NCBI GenBank assembly: GCA_035536995.1
Contig: DATLNB010000009.1
Location: forward strand, 1-64,000
Length of the DNA stretch: 64,000 nucleotides
Direction: 5' to 3'
From: AV80 sp035536995
GTDB lineage: Bacteria > Verrucomicrobiota > Verrucomicrobiia > Chthoniobacterales > UBA10450
Shown: one piece after another, positions 16,949 through 24,703 of the stretch
How the letters are laid out: each line of letters begins with the position of its first letter
How positions within the stretch are numbered: position 1 is the first letter of the stretch
Position numbers and translations under genes: made by a program
The notes under the pieces: model-generated
What the model was told of the DNA's origin: nothing
What the model saw: the letters and a program-made list of their open reading frames with translations, nothing else
The model's database searches: none

Positions 16949-17407
16949 CTAGTTATTCTTGGCCGCGTCGCGCAACGCCTTGATCCGGTCGTGCGCACTC
17001 TTCACATCCGTGTACTGCCGCGAAATCGTTTCGCGGATCGGGCTGGAAAGCTGTTCCTCTTCCATCGCCTTTTTGTACTCAGCCACTGCTGAATCCTCGC
17101 CCCGCTCACATTCGGCAAGAATGGCGTGGTCGTCCTGGCTGGTGATGGCTGATTTCAGATCGATCCAGGCGCGGTGCAATGCACCGGCGGTGCTGCTGCT
17201 ATTTTCCGGGTTCGATTCGCCCAGGCTGATCGCTTCGCTTTGGAGCTCACCGGCAAACTTGGCGCGCTGCAGCGAATACTCACTGAAAAGCGATTTCAGC
17301 TGCGAATCTTTCACCGCTTCCGACGCCTCTTTGAAACCCTGCTGGCCGTCTTTCAGGGTTTCGATCAAGCCGTTGATGGTAGAAATGATTTCTTTTTGTT
17401 GACTCAT
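16949..17407 (-). CDS. DUF2383 (PA2169-type) four-helix-bundle protein
   Basis: A 152-residue, almost wholly helical, charged protein. It matches the PA2169/DUF2383 ferritin-like four-helix family in its opening (EIISTINGLIETLKDGQQGF), in SLFSEYSLQRAKFAGELQ and in the closing SAHDRIKALRD. The function of the family is unknown; members are often stress-induced. The start at 17407 (MSQQKEI) is the family-typical one; an in-frame upstream extension adds basic residues that do not fit. A strong terminator lies at 16886-16922. Confidence 0.8.
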   Translation of the reverse strand: MSQQKEIISTINGLIETLKDGQQGFKEASEAVKDSQLKSLFSEYSLQRAKFAGELQSEAISLGESNPENSSSTAGALHRAWIDLKSAITSQDDHAILAECERGEDSAVAEYKKAMEEEQLSSPIRETISRQYTDVKSAHDRIKALRDAAKNN

Positions 17408-17497
17408 AGTAAGAACAATACGCATATCGCGGCCCGAACGACCGGGTATATATTTGGCGGGAATTTGCGGCATGGCGTCCCGGGCTTAAGTTGTTCC

Positions 17498-17950
17498 ATG
17501 AATGACAAAGTGAAGGGGAAGGATCTCACAAAAGAAGCGCCGCGGAGCCCGCGGGCCCGGGTTGGCGGATACGCAATTTTGGCGCGGACTTACGACAAAT
17601 GCTGCGCGCTGATCGCCGGGAACATCGGCGATTATCATTTCGATTGCCCGCTGGATAACATGCTTTTCGGTTTCAAGGGCGTGAAAGCCGATGATTTCAA
17701 GGCCGAGGTGGAGAAGGGCGCCACAGACGAAGAGATGGCGCGCTGGCTGGACAACAACGGCGATAAGAAGTCGCCGGAAGAAGTGAAAACCTGGAGCGAA
17801 GGAGTGGAGGCCGCGAACCCTTACCATAATCCCGAGAAACGGGAGTGGTTCGTGGAGCAGCTCAAGGTCTATAATCTGGACCCGGAGAAGACGACGCTCT
17901 TCGACTGGCTCGAGGTTGACGATAAGGCGAGCTACCAGAAAGCGGCGTAA
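17498..17950 (+). CDS. DUF5069 domain-containing protein
   Basis: A 150-residue soluble protein matching the small DUF5069 family, which is frequent in Verrucomicrobiota. Recognisable parts are RARVGGYAILARTYDKC, FDCPLDNMLFGFKGV and the FDWLEVDDK close to the end. It contains two adjacent cysteines (KCC) early on. No catalytic motif is known for the family, and none is claimed. Its start is 90 bp from the divergent DUF2383 gene, so the two share a promoter region. Confidence 0.75.
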   Translation: MNDKVKGKDLTKEAPRSPRARVGGYAILARTYDKCCALIAGNIGDYHFDCPLDNMLFGFKGVKADDFKAEVEKGATDEEMARWLDNNGDKKSPEEVKTWSEGVEAANPYHNPEKREWFVEQLKVYNLDPEKTTLFDWLEVDDKASYQKAA

Positions 17951-17970
17951 GCCCGGCGTTTCGTTAGACC

Positions 17971-18029
17971 AAGGAGCGGCGAGTCTCCAGATCGCCGACA
18001 CAACGGCGATTTGGAAATCGGCGCTCCCT
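17971..18029. repeat. AAGGAGCGGCG hairpin repeat, short unit
   Basis: AAGGAGCGGCGAGTCTCCAG at the left pairs loosely with TTTGGAAATCGGCGCTCC at the right. Related to 12910-13010. Confidence 0.75.
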
Positions 18030-18048
18030 GTTGCTTCTTCGAACTATG

Positions 18049-18130
18049 GTAGGGACGGCGCGCTGCGCCGTCTGCGACCTGTTATTTCTGCAACGCGGCC
18101 GCCGCGGACGCCGCAGCGCGGCGTCCCTAC
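18049..18130. repeat. GTAGGGACGGCG inverted repeat
   Basis: GTAGGGACGGCGCGCTGCGC at the left is answered by GCAGCGCGGCGTCCCTAC at the right. The GGGACGCCGC word is shared with the stem of the terminator at 16886-16922. Confidence 0.8.
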
Positions 18131-18168
18131 CAAGTCCATTCGACCCGCGAGAACCGTTTAGTGATTGC

Positions 18169-19833
18169 ATGGGCATTTCTCTCAAACCACAGCATCTGAA
18201 CCGCTATCGTCAGATCGCGTGGCTCCTGGTAAAGTACGGCCGGTCCGATCTCGTAAAGGATAGTGGACTGGAAGGAACGCTCGAAGCAGAACAAAAGGCC
18301 ACCCCCAAGGAAGCAGCAAAAGCGAGCGAGCTAGCCGACGACCTGGAAAAGCTCGGACCGACGTTCATCAAGCTCGGTCAATTGCTCTCGACCAGGGTCG
18401 AGCTGATGCCCCAGGCGTATCTCGAGGCGCTCGCGCGGTTGCAGGACAAAGTAGAACCATTCTCCTTCGACGAAGTGGAGAAGATCGTGGCGTCCGAGCT
18501 CGGCGTTCGGATGTCGAAGGCGTTTTCGGATTTCGAGTCGACGCCGATGGCAGCGGCCTCCCTCGGCCAGGTGCACAAGGCCCGCCTTCGCGATGGCCGC
18601 CAGGTCGCCGTCAAGGTGCAACGCCCAGGGATCCGCGACGCCATGCTGGAAGACCTGGAAGCACTCGATGAGATCGCGGAATTCCTCGATAGCCACACCG
18701 CTGCCGGAAAACGTTACGAGTTTTCCCAAATGCTTGAGCAGTTCCGCAAAAGCCTCCTCCGCGAGCTCGATTACCGGCAGGAAGCCTCGAATCTCACCAC
18801 GATCGGGCAAAATCTCAGCGAATTCGAACACATCATCGTCCCCGCCGCCATTCCCGACTACAGCACGTCTCGCGTGCTCACGATGGAATATGTGCACGGC
18901 AAAAAAATCACCGATTTAAGCCCGCTCGCCCGGATGGAGTTTGACGGCCAGGCGCTCGGCGAAGAACTTTTCCGAGCCTATCTCCAGCAAATCCTGGTGG
19001 ACGGTTTTTTCCACGCCGATCCGCATCCGGGCAACGTCTTTCTGACGGACGATTACCGCGTCGCGCTGATCGACCTGGGCATGGTCGGAAAGATCATGCC
19101 GGGATTGCAGGAGCAATTGCTCCAACTCCTGCTTGCGATCGCCGAGGGACGCGGAGACGACGCCGCGGACATCGCGATCAAGATTGGCGAGCGGAAGGAT
19201 GATTTCGCCGAGAAAGAATTCAAGACACGGATCGCCGAGATTGTAGCGAAACAACAAGGCGCGACAGTCGAGCAGCTTCAGGTCGGACGCCTTGTGCTCG
19301 AAGTCACACAGGTGGCCGGCGAAAACGGGGTGCGAGTGCCGTCCGAGCTGACGATGCTGGGCAAAACGCTGTTGAATCTCGATCAGGTCGGGCGCGCCAT
19401 CGAGCCGAACTTCGATCCGAATGCCTCGATCCGGCGGAACGCCGCCCAGATCATGCAGCAGCGACTGATGAAAAGTTTGTCGCCGGGAAATCTCTTCAGC
19501 GGCGTCCTCGAATTGAAAGACCTGGTGCAACGGTTGCCCGCACGTCTGAACAAAATTATCGACGCCATTGCGAATAACGAACTCAAGGTTTCAGTCGACG
19601 CGATTGACGAGAAGACACTTGTGGTCGGCTTTCAGAAAGTTGCGAACCGGATCACGGTCGGCTTGATCATCGCTGCATTGATCGTGGGCGCCGCGATGAT
19701 GATGCGGGTGGAAACGTCGTTCCGAATCTGGGGGTATCCGGGCCTGGCCATTTTGCTTTTCATGGCTGCGGCCGGCGCCGGTGTCGTGTTGCTGATAAAT
19801 ATCCTGTTTTACGACAAGAGCGACGATACTTGA
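18169..19833 (+). CDS. ABC1/UbiB-family atypical kinase-like protein
   Basis: A 554-residue member of the ABC1 (UbiB/ADCK) family. It has the family hallmark FIKLGQ (Lys68-Gln71), ATP-site Lys149 in VAVKVQRPG, the catalytic stretch HADPHPGNV (282-290) and the metal-binding DLG at 302. Two hydrophobic helices (about 508-530 and 535-550) close the protein and anchor it to the inner membrane. UbiB proteins support ubiquinone or other isoprenoid-lipid metabolism by an ATPase activity; no ubi genes are near here. The start at 18169 is chosen because the frame upstream is repeat sequence. Only weak ribosome-binding sequence is seen. Confidence 0.9.
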   Translation: MGISLKPQHLNRYRQIAWLLVKYGRSDLVKDSGLEGTLEAEQKATPKEAAKASELADDLEKLGPTFIKLGQLLSTRVELMPQAYLEALARLQDKVEPFSFDEVEKIVASELGVRMSKAFSDFESTPMAAASLGQVHKARLRDGRQVAVKVQRPGIRDAMLEDLEALDEIAEFLDSHTAAGKRYEFSQMLEQFRKSLLRELDYRQEASNLTTIGQNLSEFEHIIVPAAIPDYSTSRVLTMEYVHGKKITDLSPLARMEFDGQALGEELFRAYLQQILVDGFFHADPHPGNVFLTDDYRVALIDLGMVGKIMPGLQEQLLQLLLAIAEGRGDDAADIAIKIGERKDDFAEKEFKTRIAEIVAKQQGATVEQLQVGRLVLEVTQVAGENGVRVPSELTMLGKTLLNLDQVGRAIEPNFDPNASIRRNAAQIMQQRLMKSLSPGNLFSGVLELKDLVQRLPARLNKIIDAIANNELKVSVDAIDEKTLVVGFQKVANRITVGLIIAALIVGAAMMMRVETSFRIWGYPGLAILLFMAAAGAGVVLLINILFYDKSDDT

Positions 19834-19912
19834 GTCGCCTTGTAGCGACGCCGCTCTCTCGGCTTATATTCGTGTTACGCGGCGACAGAGCCGCCGCTAG
19901 AATTTGCTTCGC

Positions 19913-20398
19913 ATGGGCAATCCTATTGATCCCGGTACACGCATTGGCCACGTCCATCTGAAGGTTGGCGATATCGAGCGCGCCCTGGGCTTCTATTGCG
20001 GCGTCCTCGGCTTCGAGCTCATGCAGCGATATGGGGCCCAAGCGGCCTTCATCTCCGCCGGCGGCTACCATCACCACATCGGGTTGAACACGTGGGAAAG
20101 TCTCGGCGGACCGCCGCCGCCGCCAAATTGCACCGGGCTATTCCATCTCGCGATCCTGTATCCGAGCCGCGCTCAACTCGCCGACGCCCTGCGCCGGCTG
20201 ATCAACGCAAAGATCCCGCTCGACGGCGCGAGCGATCACGGCGTAAGCGAAGCGCTTTATCTGCGCGACCCGGACGAGAACGGCGTCGAGCTTTATTGGG
20301 ACCGGCCGAAAGAGCAGTGGCCGCGCGGACCAGACGGCGAGCAGGCGATGTTTACCCGGCCCCTGGACCTCGACGATTTGCTGCGCGAACTAAACTAA
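19913..20398 (+). CDS. VOC-family (glyoxalase / extradiol dioxygenase-like) protein
   Basis: A 161-residue protein with paired beta-alpha-beta-beta-beta units of the vicinal oxygen chelate fold: IGHVHLKVGDIERALGFYCG opens the first and GLFHLAILYPSRAQL the second. Candidate metal ligands are His in GHVHLKV, the His cluster of GGYHHHIGLN and the Glu of DENGVELYWDRP. It resembles catechol-2,3-dioxygenase-like proteins (CatE type), which open aromatic rings, but the family also contains isomerases and resistance proteins, so the reaction is not assigned. It converges with the APC permease gene and overlaps its stop by 4 bp. Confidence 0.8.
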   Translation: MGNPIDPGTRIGHVHLKVGDIERALGFYCGVLGFELMQRYGAQAAFISAGGYHHHIGLNTWESLGGPPPPPNCTGLFHLAILYPSRAQLADALRRLINAKIPLDGASDHGVSEALYLRDPDENGVELYWDRPKEQWPRGPDGEQAMFTRPLDLDDLLRELN

Positions 20399-22017
20399 TC
20401 GGGATCAACCGGCGGTGGCAGGATATCCTCGGTAGGGCCAACGTCGACACCGTGCTGGAGACGGCTGTGACGAATGCTGTAGAGGAAATAGATCAGCATC
20501 CCGATCGCGAGCCATCCGAAAAAGCGGAGCCAGGTCAGGATCGGCAGGCTGAGCATCAAAGCCAGACACATAAACACGCCAAGCAGCGGGACGATCGGGA
20601 CCATCGGCACTCGAAACGGGCGGGGCCGAGTTGGATCCGTCCGCCGCAAGATAATGACCCCGATGCAAACCAGGCTGAAGGCGAAGAGCGTCCCAATATT
20701 CGTCAGATCCGCCAGGGAACCGATGTCCGTAAACGCCGCCACGCCGCCAACGATCACCCCGGTCCAGATTGTCGTGACGTAGGGCGTCCGGTATTTCGTG
20801 TGCAACCGGGCAAAATATCCCGGCAACAATCCATCGCGGGCCATCGCCATGAAAATTCGCGGCTGGCCGAGTTGGAAAACGAGCAGGACCGACGTCATGC
20901 CAGCGAGTGCGCCGGCGCTGACGAGGGCCTGCGCCCACGGTTTGCTGGCGAAGGCCGTGGCAACCGCCGCCGAATCGCCGAGGTAGGTCGTGTACTTCAG
21001 AATGCCCGTCAAGACGCCTGACATGAGGACATAAAGGAGCGTGCAAATCGCGAGACTGGCGATCATCCCGATGGGCATGTCCCGCTGCGGATTGCGCGTT
21101 TCCTCCGCGGTTGTAGAAACGGCATCGAAGCCGATGAAAGCGAAGAAAACGATGGCGGCGCCACTCATCACACCGCCGAATCCATTCGGGACGAAAGGCG
21201 TCCAGTTCGTCGGATGGACCATGAAAGCGCCAAAGGAGATAAAGAAAACGACCACCGCCACTTTGACGATGACAATCATGGTGTTCGCCCGCGCGCTCTC
21301 GCGAATGCCGTAGATCAACAGGATCGTCACTGCCGCGACGATGAGAAATGCCGGGAGGTTGACCGCGAAGCCGTGTCCGAAGAGCTGGGGTAACGCGAGA
21401 TCGGAATAATACTGCACGGCTTCCCCGCTCTGCGAAATCTTGGTCGCCGCGGTGGTGGAATCGAGCACAAGCCAGATCGGGAATTTTATCGAGCCGCCAC
21501 TCACGCTGTACAAGAGCTTCACGAAATAATCCGACCAGCCGACTGCGACGGCCATGTTGCCTACGGCATATTCGAGGATCAAATCCCAGCCGATGATCCA
21601 CGCGACCATCTCTCCGAGGGTCGCGTAAGAGTAGGTGTAGGCCGAGCCGGAAACCGGAATCATTGAGGCTAGTTCGGCGTAACAGAGAGCGGCAAACCCG
21701 CAGGCCACTGCCGCCACGACAAACGAGAAGACAACAGCCGGGCCCGCTCCCGGGCGGCCCATGACCACGTCGGCATGCGTGATCCACGATTGGATAAAAT
21801 TGAGGACGGGCGTGGAGAGATGGCTCGTCGCGGCGGTGACCTGTTCGCCGGCCGCTGCAGTTCCGGTCAGGGCAAAAATGCCGGTCCCGATGATCGCGCC
21901 GATACCGAGGGCGGTAAGATCGAGAGCAGTCAGCGAGCGTTTCATCTGGCGCTCCGGCGCCTCGGATTCCCGCATCAAAAGCTCTGGACTCTTCGTTTTG
22001 AAAAGTTGCGACGCCAC
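20395..22017 (-). CDS. APC-family amino acid permease
   Basis: A 540-residue integral membrane transporter with about 12-14 hydrophobic helices. The opening transmembrane signature ALGIGAIIGTGIFALTG and the GFDAVSTTAEETRNPQRDMP motif place it in the amino acid-polyamine-organocation superfamily, nearest to the cationic amino acid transporter (YfnA/CAT) type. It should import amino acids by proton or exchange coupling. A GTG start at 22017 is chosen because GGAGA lies at ideal spacing before it; an ATG 23 codons upstream (22086) is possible but adds a Pro-rich segment. Confidence 0.88.
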   Translation of the reverse strand: MASQLFKTKSPELLMRESEAPERQMKRSLTALDLTALGIGAIIGTGIFALTGTAAAGEQVTAATSHLSTPVLNFIQSWITHADVVMGRPGAGPAVVFSFVVAAVACGFAALCYAELASMIPVSGSAYTYSYATLGEMVAWIIGWDLILEYAVGNMAVAVGWSDYFVKLLYSVSGGSIKFPIWLVLDSTTAATKISQSGEAVQYYSDLALPQLFGHGFAVNLPAFLIVAAVTILLIYGIRESARANTMIVIVKVAVVVFFISFGAFMVHPTNWTPFVPNGFGGVMSGAAIVFFAFIGFDAVSTTAEETRNPQRDMPIGMIASLAICTLLYVLMSGVLTGILKYTTYLGDSAAVATAFASKPWAQALVSAGALAGMTSVLLVFQLGQPRIFMAMARDGLLPGYFARLHTKYRTPYVTTIWTGVIVGGVAAFTDIGSLADLTNIGTLFAFSLVCIGVIILRRTDPTRPRPFRVPMVPIVPLLGVFMCLALMLSLPILTWLRFFGWLAIGMLIYFLYSIRHSRLQHGVDVGPTEDILPPPVDPD

Positions 22018-22090
22018 GTTGTCTCCTTCGGTTGAGGTTGCGGGAGCGGATGGTGGCACCGGCACGCGAGCAGGGTCAATCTTCAAGTTT

Positions 22091-22202
22091 CTGTAGCGGC
22101 GGTCTATGACCGCCGAAAGCGTTCACCGCTGGCACGGTCTGGTCTATGACCGCCGGAAGCGTCCCAGCCGACAGGGTCGGCGGTCATAGACCGCCGCTAC
22201 AG
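22091..22202. repeat. TGTAGCGGCGG hairpin repeat, large unit
   Basis: CTGTAGCGGCGGTCTATGAC at the left is answered by GTCATAGACCGCCGCTACAG at the right, with a further GGTCTATGACCGCCGGAAGC word inside. Related units lie at 27568-27639 and 61929-61998. Confidence 0.85.
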
Positions 22203-22250
22203 GACATGGCCTCGCTTGCTGAGGAGCGTTCGAACTGTTAAACCCCCCAT

Positions 22251-22985
22251 ATGGGTCGCCAATGGTTGTACGCGAAGCGGGAAGTCGCTGGATTGAAGAA
22301 AGGCCAGGTTGTCGGCAAGCTCGTAAAGGAAATGATGGTGGCGGCGAAGCTTGGTGGCGCCGAACTCGGAGGAAATCCCCGGCTCGCCGCCGTGGTGGAG
22401 AAGGCACGGAAAGCGAGCGTCTCGCGCGACGTAATCGAACGTGCGATCAAAAAAGGAGCCGGCATTGGCGAGGACAAGCTCGTCATGGAACACGTCGTCT
22501 TCGAAGGCTACGCCCCGAACAAAGTCCCGATTATCGTCGAGGTTTTGACCGACAATAACAACCGGACGGCGCCGGAGATTCGGGTTCTTTTCAAGAAAGG
22601 CGGCCAGCTCGGTGCGCCGGGAAGCAACAAGTTCCTCTTCGATCACGTCGGGTTGGTGGACGCGCATCACCCCGACCCTGCCGCCGACATCGAAGGCGCG
22701 GCCATTGAAGCCGGCGCCCAAAACGTAGAGCAGCTTTCCGCTGCCCAAAACGATGATATCCCGGAAGGCACGGCGGGGGCCCGGTTCATCACCGAGCGCA
22801 CGGACCTGCACGCCGTCACGCAATGGCTGGCAGGTAACGGCTGGACGGTCGTCACGAGCGAGCTCGGTTATCTCGCCAAGAGTTTTCCCGAGCTCAACGA
22901 CGAGGAACGAACACACACCGGCGAATTTCTTCAGACGCTCGAGGACCACGATGACGTCCACCGGGTTTGGGCTGCGATAAAATGA
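22251..22985 (+). CDS. YebC/PmpR-family protein
   Basis: A 244-residue protein of the YebC family. Family stretches include GGNPRLAAVVEKARKASVSR, IERAIKKGAG, EGYAPNKVPIIVEVLTDNNN and the RFIT / FLQTLEDHDDV parts near the end. Family members act as transcription regulators or, as shown more recently for YebC, as ribosome-associated factors that help translate proline stretches. The N-terminus (MGRQWLYAKREVAGLKKGQV) differs from the common MAGHSKWANI start and is closer to YeeN-like members. It probably forms a two-gene unit with the DUF3667 gene 10 nt downstream. Confidence 0.85.
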   Translation: MGRQWLYAKREVAGLKKGQVVGKLVKEMMVAAKLGGAELGGNPRLAAVVEKARKASVSRDVIERAIKKGAGIGEDKLVMEHVVFEGYAPNKVPIIVEVLTDNNNRTAPEIRVLFKKGGQLGAPGSNKFLFDHVGLVDAHHPDPAADIEGAAIEAGAQNVEQLSAAQNDDIPEGTAGARFITERTDLHAVTQWLAGNGWTVVTSELGYLAKSFPELNDEERTHTGEFLQTLEDHDDVHRVWAAIK

Positions 22986-22995
22986 AGCGACCCGG

Positions 22996-24330
22996 ATGAG
23001 CGACGAGATCGAACAGATCGTCCTGGCCGATGCGGCCTCGGCCGCGGCGGAGGAGCCGCCCAAACGTCGCGGGATCTTCGGGCTGCCCCGCCGCTCCAAA
23101 CTGCCGGCGAAGCCCCTGACCCATTGCGAGAACTGCGGCGCGCAGCTCGCGGGCGAATTCTGCGCGCAATGCGGGCAACATGCGATCGATTACCGCCGCT
23201 CCATCCTGCGGGTCCTTTGGGATGCAGCCGATTCGTTCCTGAACTGGGATACCAAATTTCTCCACACCCTGAACCAGCTCCTGATCCGGCCCTGGCAATT
23301 AACGAACAACTTCAACGCCGGCCGTCGCGCGCGATACGTTCATCCCCTGCGTCTCTACCTGATTGCCAGCATCGTGTTTTTCCTTCTGGCCCGGGCAATC
23401 GATTGGGATTCGGAAGGGCCGATTCAACTGACGGCGCAGGACCGGACCGAGCTTGTCACCAGCCTGACGAAGATGATCGAACCGGACTCCCCGCTCACAC
23501 CGGAACAGCGCGCCCAGGTGGAGCTGGCCCGGGTCAAACTGGCTGCAGCTGAGGGCGCGCTGACCAAAGAAGAGCGCGTCGAGCTTAAGAACGCGATGCG
23601 GACGTATATCAAATCGAACGTTCGGAAACAGCTCAGCGCGGAAGAGCGCGCGAAGATGGCTACCATGATGACGCGCATTCCGAGAATGAAGGAACAGACG
23701 GTTCCGGAGGTCACCCCGCCGGCGGTTCCGCCCACTTCCCATCCGAGCGTGGCTCCTCCATCGCCCGACCACGCCCCGGTCCCACCTGTCCCCATCATGC
23801 CGACGCCAAAGGTAAAGGCGCCATTTCATATCTCGGTCGGACCCGAAGGTGAAACGAAGCCGCCCTTCGCCTTGTGGCTGGAAAAGCAGCTCAAGGCAAA
23901 GATCGGCGAGGACGGAAGCAAGGCTCAACTCTTCCTCGACACCCTGCGGAGCAACATCCCGGCGATGATGCTTTGCTGCATTCCTCTTTTTGCCTTTGTC
24001 CTGAAGATGCTCTACATCCGGCAGCGCCGCTTCTACGTCGAGCACCTGGTCTACGCCCTCCACGTTCACACGTTCCTTTATGTGGCGGTAATCATTGCAT
24101 CCGTCGCAGTGATGGGCGCGAATCGAACGATGCCAGCCGTCGCGGGATGGATCAGCGGATTAATGACGATCGCGATCATCGTTCAGATCTTCCTCTCGAT
24201 TCGGCGCGTCTACGGACAGGGATGGTTCATGAGCCTGACGAAATTCCTCTTCGGCGGGCTGATCTATTTCGTGATCCTGGTCTTTGCAGTCACAGCGACA
24301 GCATTCGTGACCCTGTTGTTGCCGAGTTAG
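22996..24330 (+). CDS. DUF3667 membrane protein with zinc ribbon
   Basis: A 444-residue protein. A zinc ribbon lies at about residues 43-63 (CENCGAQL and CAQCGQH), followed by the DUF3667 core with NWDTKFLHTLNQLLIRPWQL and a membrane segment (LYLIASIVFFLLARAI, about 117-132). A Pro-rich linker (about 240-280, PPAVPPTSHPSVAPP) leads to four C-terminal helices (about 325-440). DUF3667 has no established function. The order of ribbon, DUF3667 core and membrane bundle is typical of the family in Verrucomicrobiota and Bacteroidota. It starts 10 nt after the YebC gene. Its TAG stop sits immediately before a CTGTAGCC repeat. Confidence 0.8.
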   Translation: MSDEIEQIVLADAASAAAEEPPKRRGIFGLPRRSKLPAKPLTHCENCGAQLAGEFCAQCGQHAIDYRRSILRVLWDAADSFLNWDTKFLHTLNQLLIRPWQLTNNFNAGRRARYVHPLRLYLIASIVFFLLARAIDWDSEGPIQLTAQDRTELVTSLTKMIEPDSPLTPEQRAQVELARVKLAAAEGALTKEERVELKNAMRTYIKSNVRKQLSAEERAKMATMMTRIPRMKEQTVPEVTPPAVPPTSHPSVAPPSPDHAPVPPVPIMPTPKVKAPFHISVGPEGETKPPFALWLEKQLKAKIGEDGSKAQLFLDTLRSNIPAMMLCCIPLFAFVLKMLYIRQRRFYVEHLVYALHVHTFLYVAVIIASVAVMGANRTMPAVAGWISGLMTIAIIVQIFLSIRRVYGQGWFMSLTKFLFGGLIYFVILVFAVTATAFVTLLLPS

Positions 24331-24447
24331 CTGTAGCCGGGATCGATGATCCCGGCCGCGAGAAGCTCCGCGCCACTCCGGTCACCGATCCTGGCTACAG
24401 CAGAAGCTCCGCGCCAATCCGGCCGGGATCACCGATCCCGGCTACAG
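24331..24447. repeat. CTGTAGCCGGGATC / GGATCCCGGCTACAG repeat array
   Basis: CTGTAGCCGGGATCGATGAT opens the array and CACCGATCCCGGCTACAGCA closes it, with a middle unit ending CCTGGCTACAGCAGAAGCTC. The CCGGGATC...GATCCCGG core recurs at 62702-62720 and, as CCGGGATCAGCGTTCCCGG, in frame in the last gene. Confidence 0.8.
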
Positions 24448-24539
24448 CAGAAGCTCCCGAGCTCGGGCGAGCGCTTGGTCGATCTTTGTTGCGTCTTTGC
24501 CCGCGCCTTGGCGTTGTCGGGTTTTCCACCGCCGCTCCA
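24442..24539 (-). pseudogene. Degraded 3'-end copy of alaS
   Basis: Read on the minus strand this fragment encodes GGGKPDNA, then after a one-base deletion GAGKDATKIDQALARARELL and a TAG stop. The intact alanyl-tRNA synthetase next door ends GGGRPDNAQGAGKDPSKIDAALAKARDLLQ without its final part exceeding this block, so residues and order agree. The stop TAG belongs to an adjoining GGCTACAG repeat unit. The rest of the gene is absent. It sits downstream of alaS in the same orientation, just as the LamG remnant sits downstream of its gene. Confidence 0.8.
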
Positions 24540-24541
24540 GC

Positions 24542-24570
24542 AATCTTGACGGCTTTAAGCCGTCAAGATT
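24542..24570. repeat. Perfect 12-bp palindrome
   Basis: AATCTTGACGGC, a TTTAA spacer and GCCGTCAAGATT form a perfect inverted repeat. There is no T-run on either side, so it is not called a terminator, although it lies downstream of the DUF3667 gene and of alaS. Confidence 0.8.
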
Positions 24571-24682
24571 CGCGCCCGCCCAGGAGAAGCGCTCGGAATT
24601 GCAAACTCGGTGAGCTGTCTATAATTCGCGCGCGCCCAGGAGAAGCGCTCGCAGTTGCAAACTCGGTGAGCTCTCTTTAGAG
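24571..24682. repeat. Two tandem 56-bp repeats
   Basis: The block CGCCCAGGAGAAGCGCTCG plus TTGCAAACTCGGTGAGCT occurs twice, 56 bp apart (CAGGAGAAGC at 24581 and 24637), with few differences. No coding role is seen. Confidence 0.75.
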
Positions 24683-24703
24683 CCAGCTGTCTATGGGCAG
24701 CCG

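Larger units (their letters stand above)
24331..24703. other. Repeat and remnant cluster downstream of alaS
   Basis: These 373 bases carry no intact gene. In order they hold three CCGGGATC/GGCTACAG units (24331-24447), an alaS 3'-end remnant (24442-24539), a perfect palindrome (24542-24570) and a two-copy tandem repeat of 56 bp (about 24571-24682). Confidence 0.75.

Noticed and set aside
20405..21787. 460-codon open frame on the minus strand overlapping the APC permease
   Set aside because: Its translation is a shifted-frame copy of the permease DNA, rich in Arg/Asp/His with no domain; the permease frame has clear transmembrane signatures.
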